A stretch of 64,000 nt of DNA, taken from contig JAWLHK010000013.1 in the NCBI GenBank assembly GCA_041690355.1, forward strand, positions 1 to 64,000, written 5' to 3'. Shown in pieces: positions 59,701-64,000 of this stretch. How positions within the stretch are numbered: position 1 is the first letter of the stretch; each line of letters starts with the position of its first letter. The translations under genes and the position numbers were made by a program. Source of the stretch: JAWLHK01 sp041690355 [NCBI: bacterium] (GTDB taxonomy: Bacteria > J088 > JAWLBW01). The notes under the pieces were generated by a model, which saw only the letters and a program-made list of their open reading frames with translations, ran no database searches and was not told the origin of the DNA.

Positions 59701-59843
59701 AGGCCGAGAAGCTCGCCCTTTCCATGGGCTTCGCGCGCGGGGCTTCGCGGGGCGACGCGGGGGTCGCGCTGCTCAGGGAATACGAGGCGGTCCGTGACCG
59801 TGTTCGTGAGGTTTTCCTGAAATATTTTGAACTCTTAGGGTGA
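56799..59843 (+). CDS. glnE: Bifunctional glutamine synthetase adenylyltransferase/deadenylase
   Basis: Adenylylates and deadenylylates glutamine synthetase in response to nitrogen status (PII). At 1014 residues it has both nucleotidyltransferase halves. The N-terminal deadenylase site is GKFGGWELNFSSDIDPIFLFG (about 200), and the C-terminal adenylylation site is GKFGGLEMNYSSDLDLIFIY (about 725). Each is followed by its RPEGNQGPLV or RPSGKAGPLV motif and a helical GlnD-PII-associated domain. ATG at 56799; no strong ribosome site. glnA and glnB are not in the window. The 3' end contains the -35 box of the next gene. Confidence 0.96.
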   Translation: MPSSIASLPVVARLRALLPEARVDELIAKVPLFAADAESALTNGERWIEAYAAEQGALPEIEPELDWLLPVWASGSFLPRLLVRRPWLFDTFRASPYGTAHKPIDVFLEELLTRTAPFEDPAHLLAALRHYKYEQVFHIGARDLAGRISLRDVTYELSSLAAASCEAACRFYRRRLAEEFGDPVDAAGKPVGFVVLAMGKFGGWELNFSSDIDPIFLFGEEGETPGGSAGSVTHGEFFTKLGSRIAAALNDVTDEGFVFRVDLRLRPEGNQGPLVNTTAAAEQYYMTFGQTWERAALLKARPVAGDLALGQDFLDNLAPFVYRRFLDYSTVEDIKLMKQKIDVNLARTVRGAWDVKLGKGGIREIEFIVQTQQLIHAGKQKALRTRSTVEGLRRLEELSLIDPVDAQALSEAYDYLRRVEHRLQIEGERQTQRFADDAASHLRMARLMGHRHADPTAAIGAFDAELERHREAIGGIFRRIFTAAGEEIQQGVNPTILAVTEGEGDEEARLTALAELGFAQPAASLEVMRRLVTSTQTRRLDGKVRRYLDLVLPAFLSECASAPDPDLALHHLEDFMLRVGGFRAYHSLLAENPATLRLLVRLFGTSTFLSRFFIRHPELLDQLVLASYTTPLKDGKTLALELDTLLAEVDPADEEGLLDVLRRFKNTEVLRIAMNDLDGQLDLIEVTTQLGDLADVVLRAALRIAQTLLEHRYGAAPEGEFVTLGMGKFGGLEMNYSSDLDLIFIYQDAGTAAQPGDRSLGANEYFSKLAQRVISVLTLATREGIAYPIDTRLRPSGKAGPLVTSLESFESYHATRAAVWERQALIKARPVTAGEQVDQRIRDLIEHSVYERPFGRAEVQEILRMRQRMEVEIDPESPRYFNIKTGRGGIVDIEFFVQLMQLQHGGEYHSLRTQNTFVALSELVELNLITPGDYGVLREGFLFLRRLENRMRILQDNARSTLSRTPEEAEKLALSMGFARGASRGDAGVALLREYEAVRDRVREVFLKYFELLG

Positions 59844-59855
59844 GATCGCTATAAT
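59827..59855 (+). promoter_or_regulatory. Near-consensus sigma-70 promoter
   Basis: TTGAAC (59827-59832, inside the end of glnE), a 17-bp spacer and a perfect TATAAT (59850-59855) should drive the DnaJ-TPR gene and perhaps ilvE and the methyltransferase behind it. Confidence 0.75.
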
Positions 59856-59892
59856 GAGCTGACCGAGTTGGGAGCTGTCAGCCAAACCGCCC

Positions 59893-61500
59893 ATGGGATA
59901 CCGTACACCTGCGACGACACCGCTGCCCGAGAGCGGAAGCTTTGAAGAATTCGGCTTCAGCGAGCTCGTCCTGCGTGCCGCGCGCGAACGCAAAACGGCC
60001 CTGCTCGAGGTGCGCGGCGATTCGACGCAGAAAACCTTTCAGTTCCGCAACGGCCTGATCTGCGGCTCACGTTCGAGCGCCGCCACGGAGAGTCTCGCTC
60101 GCGCGGTCGTCATGCGCGGTAAGGTGACCCGCGAGGTCGTCGAGGCGCTCGGGGTCAACCTGCTCGACGACGAAAAGGTCGGCGCCGCCCTGCTGCAGAA
60201 GGGGCTGATTGCCCCCGATGCGCTCGAAGAGGTGCTGCGCTACCAGATCATGCTGCGCATTGCCGACGTCTTCGCCCGCGCTTCGTGGACCTTCGCCTGG
60301 AAAGGGCCGGGCGAGCTGCCTCCCCGGGTCGGTGTCAATCAGTACCAGATTTTCTCAGAAGGGGTCGCCCGCCGCGTCTCCCGTGAACAGATGGCCGCCG
60401 AGGTGACCGAGCTAAGAGACCGCGCCGCGCTCGTGAGCCCCGAGTCGCCGTTGCCGCTCGACGCCTCGACGCTGCCGGCCCGCGCCAGACAGCTCTTGCA
60501 GGCGATGAACGGCCGGCTGACGTTCGGCGACCTTGCCGCGCTGGGGCTCGACCGCGTCGCTCCCGATCAGCGCCCCGAGGGAGAATACCGGTCGTGGGTC
60601 TATCTGCTGGCCTTCGTTGAAGGCGGTTTCGCCGATGCCGGCGACGCGCCGCAAGTCAGGGCCCCCGCAGCCGCCGCTGCGACCCCCGCCCCAGAAAGCG
60701 GTGCTGAAACCGGCACGATTACGGTCTTTTCGGGCGGCACGGCGGTCGAGTACCAGGAAATCGAGGATCCGGCGTTCACGCGGCGCTTCGAAGAAATGCG
60801 CCAGCAGGATCATTTTCAGCTGCTCGGGCTCGAGCGCAACGCGACCGACGCGCAGGTCAAGAAGGCCTACTTCAAGCTGGCCAAAGAGTTCCACCCCGAC
60901 AAGGTTTACAACCATAGTGAGCGCACGGTCAAGAAATACTCCGACAAGCTCTTTGCGCTCATCAACCGGGCGTACGAGGAGCTGAAATCGGCCGAAACGC
61001 GCGCGAGCTACGCGGCGCGGCTCGATGAGCTGGCCCAGGGGATCGACATCGAGAAAGAGGCGGCCGACCTGCTGCAGTCCGAATCGGAATTCCAGAAGGG
61101 GGTCGTGCTTTTTCGCAAGCGCGACTACAACGGAGCCCTGGCGCACCTCGAAGAGGCCCTGCGGCTCAACCCCCGCGAAGCCGACCATCACATCTATCTT
61201 GGCTGGATCCTCTTTCAGAAGAGTTATCCCGCCGACGATGCGGGGGCGAAGCGAGCCATCGACCACATCAACAAGGGGCTCGAGATTCAACCCCGGTCAG
61301 TCGTGGGGCACCTGTTTCTTGCCAACGCGACCAAGGTCTCTGGCGACGTCGACCGGGCCGAGCTGCTGTTTCGCAAGGTCCTGCAGCTGCAGCCGGGCCA
61401 CGTCGACGCTCAACGCGAGCTGCGCCTCATCGAGCAGCGCAAGGCCAAGGGCGATGCCGAGCCGCCCAAGAAAATCATCAACAAGCTTTTCAAGCAGTAG
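59893..61500 (+). CDS. DUF4388-DnaJ-TPR fusion protein
   Basis: A 535-residue cytoplasmic protein. Residues about 10-130 resemble the DUF4388/PilZ-associated N-terminal module (ELVLRAARERKTALLEVRGDSTQKTF, GLICGSRSSAATESLARAV). After a Pro/Ala linker (about 255-275) comes a J domain (about 305-375; HFQLLGLERNATDAQVKKAY, then KEFHPDKV with the HPD that stimulates Hsp70). TPR repeats follow to the end (GVVLFRKRDYNGALAHLEEAL, GHLFLANATKVSGDVDRAELL). Such fusions are common in delta-type proteobacteria; the client is unknown. Confidence 0.88.
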   Translation: MGYRTPATTPLPESGSFEEFGFSELVLRAARERKTALLEVRGDSTQKTFQFRNGLICGSRSSAATESLARAVVMRGKVTREVVEALGVNLLDDEKVGAALLQKGLIAPDALEEVLRYQIMLRIADVFARASWTFAWKGPGELPPRVGVNQYQIFSEGVARRVSREQMAAEVTELRDRAALVSPESPLPLDASTLPARARQLLQAMNGRLTFGDLAALGLDRVAPDQRPEGEYRSWVYLLAFVEGGFADAGDAPQVRAPAAAAATPAPESGAETGTITVFSGGTAVEYQEIEDPAFTRRFEEMRQQDHFQLLGLERNATDAQVKKAYFKLAKEFHPDKVYNHSERTVKKYSDKLFALINRAYEELKSAETRASYAARLDELAQGIDIEKEAADLLQSESEFQKGVVLFRKRDYNGALAHLEEALRLNPREADHHIYLGWILFQKSYPADDAGAKRAIDHINKGLEIQPRSVVGHLFLANATKVSGDVDRAELLFRKVLQLQPGHVDAQRELRLIEQRKAKGDAEPPKKIINKLFKQ

Positions 61501-61506
61501 CCGACC

Positions 61507-62442
61507 ATGGAAAAGACGAAGTATATCTGGCTGGACGGCCATCGCGTGCTGTGGGAAGAGGCGCAGGTTCACGTCCTGACTCACACGCTGCACTATGGTC
61601 TGGGGGTCTTCGAAGGCATCCGCTGCTACGAGACGGCCGACGGCCGCTCGGCCGTGTTCCGCCTCGAAGAGCACATCCGGCGCCTGTACGAGTCGGCGCA
61701 CATCATGCAGCTGGCGATTCCGTTCGAGCCGCGGGTGCTCATCGATGAAACCGTGGCCCTGCTGCAGGCGAACCAGCTTCGCGGCGGCTATCTGCGCCAT
61801 CTCGTCTTCGTCGGCGACGGCATGATGGGACTGCATCCGGGCCGCAATCCGATTCGCGTCGCCATCGCGGCATGGCCGTGGGGGGCCTACCTGGGCGCCG
61901 AAGGGATGGAGAAGGGGATCCGCGTCAAGGTCTCGAGCTTCATCCGCCACCACGTCAACGCCAACATGACCCGCGCGAAGACGGTCGGCTCCTATGTGAA
62001 CTCCATTCTCGCCAAGCGCGAGGCGGTCGCGCTCGGCTATGACGAAGCGCTCATGCTCGACGCCGAGGGCTTCGTGGCCGAGGCGAGCGGCGAGAACATC
62101 TTTCTCGTCAAGAACGGCGTCATCAAAACGAGCCCGCTCACGTCGGTGCTCAAGGGCATCACGCGCGATTGCGTGCTGACCATCGCCGAAGAGCTGGGCT
62201 ACCGGGTCATCGAAGAGCGTTTCACGCGCGACGACCTCTACGTCGCCGACGAGGCCTTCTTCACGGGAACCGCCGCCGAGATCACGCCGATTCGCGAAGT
62301 CGACGACCGCAGAATCGGCTCCGGCGGGCGCGGGCCCGTGACGAAAGCCGTCCAGGAGCGGTACTTCGCCATCGTCAAGGGCGAAGAGCCACGGCACCAC
62401 AACTGGCTGACCTTCGTGCCGCCCGAGCCGGTCCGGTCCTGA
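61507..62442 (+). CDS. ilvE: Branched-chain amino acid aminotransferase
   Basis: PLP-dependent transaminase (fold IV) that makes or degrades Val, Leu and Ile. The 311 residues match the IlvE group: YIWLDGHRVLWEEAQVHVLTH, HYGLGVFEGIRCYE, catalytic Lys158 in RAKTVGSYVN, and EASGENIFLVKNG with the PLP-binding Glu, then FFTGTAAEITPIREVDDR. It follows the DnaJ-TPR gene by 6 bp and overlaps the methyltransferase start (TGATG). Confidence 0.96.
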   Translation: MEKTKYIWLDGHRVLWEEAQVHVLTHTLHYGLGVFEGIRCYETADGRSAVFRLEEHIRRLYESAHIMQLAIPFEPRVLIDETVALLQANQLRGGYLRHLVFVGDGMMGLHPGRNPIRVAIAAWPWGAYLGAEGMEKGIRVKVSSFIRHHVNANMTRAKTVGSYVNSILAKREAVALGYDEALMLDAEGFVAEASGENIFLVKNGVIKTSPLTSVLKGITRDCVLTIAEELGYRVIEERFTRDDLYVADEAFFTGTAAEITPIREVDDRRIGSGGRGPVTKAVQERYFAIVKGEEPRHHNWLTFVPPEPVRS

Positions 62443-63155
62443 TGGCCGGCCGCTCGTACGACGCCTTTTCCATTCTCTATCGTCAGGCCGGATTTCAGCA
62501 GTTTGCCGATCGCATCGGCCGGCGCATCGCCTCGCAGTGGAAGCGCACGGTACCCGCAGGCTCGCGCGTGCTCGACCTCGGCTGCGGTACCGGCGGCGCG
62601 GTTCCCGCTCTGCGGGACGCCGGATTCCGCGTCGTGGGTGTCGATTTGAGTCTAGGCATGCTGCGCGCCTATCCGGCCCTCGCCATCCAGGCCGATATCC
62701 GGAAGTTGCCGCTGCTGGGACCCTTCGGGGCGGCGCTCGCCTTGTACGACACCGTCAACCATCTCCCGCCCGGGTCGCTGCCCGAGTTCTTCGCCGAGGT
62801 TGCCCGCGTTCTGCCGGCGGGGGCCCCCTTCGCCTTCGACGTGAATACGCTGGAGGGCTCGACGATGTGGGTCGACGACAGCTACGAAGTCCGGCGGCGG
62901 GATGCGCGGCTCACGGTCACGTCGCGCTTCGATGCCGAAACCCGGCGGCTCGAAAACCACGTGCGCGGTTGGGTGCAGAATCCGGGCGGGCGCGAGACGA
63001 TCGAAGAGACGATCGTCGAGTGGTATCATCCCGAAGAGCCGCTGCTCGCCCTGGCACAAGCAGCCGGATTCACCCTGGTCGACGAGGATCCGCTCTTCAT
63101 GGACGACGAGCGCCCCGAAACGCCCAGCAAATGGCTGTTCCGCCTGATCCGCTGA
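62442..63155 (+). CDS. Class I SAM-dependent methyltransferase
   Basis: A 237-residue methyltransferase. VLDLGCGTGGAVPALRDAGFRVVGVDLSLGML (about 44-74) is motif I plus the acidic residue of strand 2; ALALYDTVNHLPPGSLPEFFAEVARVL is motif post-I to IV, and a C-terminal beta-rich part follows. It resembles small-molecule (type 11/25) methyltransferases; substrate unknown. Translationally coupled to ilvE, and convergent with the barrel gene, 3 bp apart. Confidence 0.9.
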   Translation: MAGRSYDAFSILYRQAGFQQFADRIGRRIASQWKRTVPAGSRVLDLGCGTGGAVPALRDAGFRVVGVDLSLGMLRAYPALAIQADIRKLPLLGPFGAALALYDTVNHLPPGSLPEFFAEVARVLPAGAPFAFDVNTLEGSTMWVDDSYEVRRRDARLTVTSRFDAETRRLENHVRGWVQNPGGRETIEETIVEWYHPEEPLLALAQAAGFTLVDEDPLFMDDERPETPSKWLFRLIR

Positions 63156-63158
63156 GGG

Positions 63159-64000
63159 TCAGAACGCGTACCCGTGCAGCACGAAGTAGGGGGCGAGACC
63201 GTTGCGCTCGGCCGCCGGTGACACGGGGAGGGCAGCGCCGATGCCGAGCGACAGCGGGAAGAGGTAGCCGATCGTCAGATCGACGATGAACTCGCCGCCG
63301 ACCGCGGCGCGCCAGACCGGGCTGTCGATCCAGGCGCTCCCCCCTTCGGCATACAGGGCCCCGTGGAGCTGATCGACGAGGAGCGGAAATGTTCCCCAGG
63401 CCGGGATGCCGCGTTTGAGGAAGAGCAGGGGAAAGCGGTATTCGAGGCTCGCCTTGGCCACGCGGCTCCCCTGCTGGAGGCTCGTGGTTGCGAATCCGCG
63501 AAGGGGAATTCCCTCGGCTGTGCCGAGCGAACTCTGCTCTTCGAGCCCCCCCAGGCGAAAGGGGCCTCCGAAGCGGGCGTTCGACGCGATGCCGCCGACC
63601 CCCTGCACGGCGAGAACCTGACGGGCCGGGAGACTCCAGTAGTAACGCAGGTCGGCGACGGCGCTGTGATTCGTATAGGTCGCCCCGAGCCAGGGCGCGA
63701 TGGCCCGGCCGGTGAGCGAAAAGCGGGCGCCGTCTTCGATGCTGATGCTGTTCGTGTAGTGGCGCGCCGAACCAAAGGTGAACTGCAGGGCCGCGCCGGC
63801 GCTGCGCCGGCTGAGGCGGATGCCGTCGCCGGCGATCATGCCGATTTCCCGCTCATGCACCAGACTGTACTCTGCCGTGAGTCCGGCGGCCGAGCGCAGG
63901 CCGGGAAAGGGAAAGAGAACGCTCGCGGCGGCCCCTTGAGCCCGCACTCCCGTCTCGGCATCGGGTTCGGCTCCGGCGTGCAACGTGTCGAGGCGCGGGG
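63159..64000 (-). CDS. Outer-membrane beta-barrel protein, C-terminal part (BamA/surface-antigen-like)
   Basis: Partial: the frame is open to the window edge, so the N-terminus lies beyond 64000. The visible ~280 residues are a run of amphipathic strands (SVLFPFPGLRSAAGLTAEYSL, AKASLEYRFPLLFLKRGIP, FIVDLTIGYLFPLSLGIGAAL) ending HGYAF, as in Omp85/BamA-type barrels whose last strand carries the C-terminal aromatic. The VEYRFPL-like strand with GIP is typical of that superfamily. The missing N-terminal domain (POTRA or WD40/TolB-like) would decide the subfamily. Confidence 0.7.
   Translation of the reverse strand, partial: PRLDTLHAGAEPDAETGVRAQGAAASVLFPFPGLRSAAGLTAEYSLVHEREIGMIAGDGIRLSRRSAGAALQFTFGSARHYTNSISIEDGARFSLTGRAIAPWLGATYTNHSAVADLRYYWSLPARQVLAVQGVGGIASNARFGGPFRLGGLEEQSSLGTAEGIPLRGFATTSLQQGSRVAKASLEYRFPLLFLKRGIPAWGTFPLLVDQLHGALYAEGGSAWIDSPVWRAAVGGEFIVDLTIGYLFPLSLGIGAALPVSPAAERNGLAPYFVLHGYAF

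Overview
This is a GC-rich, gene-dense stretch of a chromosome from a diderm (outer-membrane) bacterium. Outer-membrane evidence is abundant: two TonB-dependent receptors, a phosphate-porin-like barrel, several other beta-barrels ending in an aromatic residue, many lipoproteins with clear lipoboxes and a Tat-dependent protein. The gene repertoire looks most like the former Deltaproteobacteria (Myxococcota or relatives): a DUF4388-DnaJ-TPR fusion, a TatT-like protein, GMC dehydrogenase/subunit-3 pairs, and an FG-GAP subtilase with a Cys-helix-Arg tail. The phylum is an inference and not certain. I see no rRNA, tRNA, insertion sequence, prophage or CRISPR array.

Layout. 1-4.3 kb: the classic rpsB-tsf-pyrH-frr-uppS cluster. 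4.5-15.4 kb: cell-envelope genes (TonB receptor plus lipoprotein, a MacB/FtsX-type permease without an ATPase plus lipoprotein, a small barrel, and a YfiR/TonB-receptor pair), followed by the wreck of a DUF433/DUF5615 toxin-antitoxin module. 15.6-22.4 kb: a TetR-controlled retinol-saturase-like oxidoreductase, a DASS transporter, thiol peroxidase, and a TsdA-like dihaem cytochrome with a porin. 22.4-31.3 kb: a GMC dehydrogenase with a Tat-exported small subunit, a barrel, a phosphoesterase, YceI, an HNH protein, cytochrome c, YceH and small enzymes. 31.3-43 kb: short gene groups separated by repeat-rich intergenic DNA, including a cholesterol-oxidase-like GMC enzyme, an orphan YefM antitoxin, an operon of two lipoprotein hydrolases with an SCP2-like and a VOC protein, and a Nudix lipoprotein. 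43-50 kb: a FtsW/RodA-type protein, an FG-GAP subtilase, a PfkB sugar kinase and a TPR protein. 50-64 kb: a phasin-like/RHH pair, dnaB, PHP-coaE, trmB, a second GMC/subunit-3 pair, glnE, a DUF4388-DnaJ-TPR protein, ilvE, a methyltransferase and a barrel that runs off the window.

The most unusual signals are not genes. (1) At least eight intergenic intervals consist of degenerate 7-bp tandem repeats of several unrelated word families, usually touching stop codons; one fills a whole convergent gap of 147 bp (21 x 7). (2) Two paralogous composite elements at about 32.1 and 33.0 kb share a GC-rich array with a unit of about 31-35 bp, a tail hairpin and an A-rich heptad array. (3) Seven first-of-operon genes have a TANNNT box exactly 6 nt before the start codon, the signature of leaderless mRNAs; the tetR gene is probably another. 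(4) Three unrelated outer-membrane proteins share a Pro-Val-Thr-rich segment just after the signal peptide.
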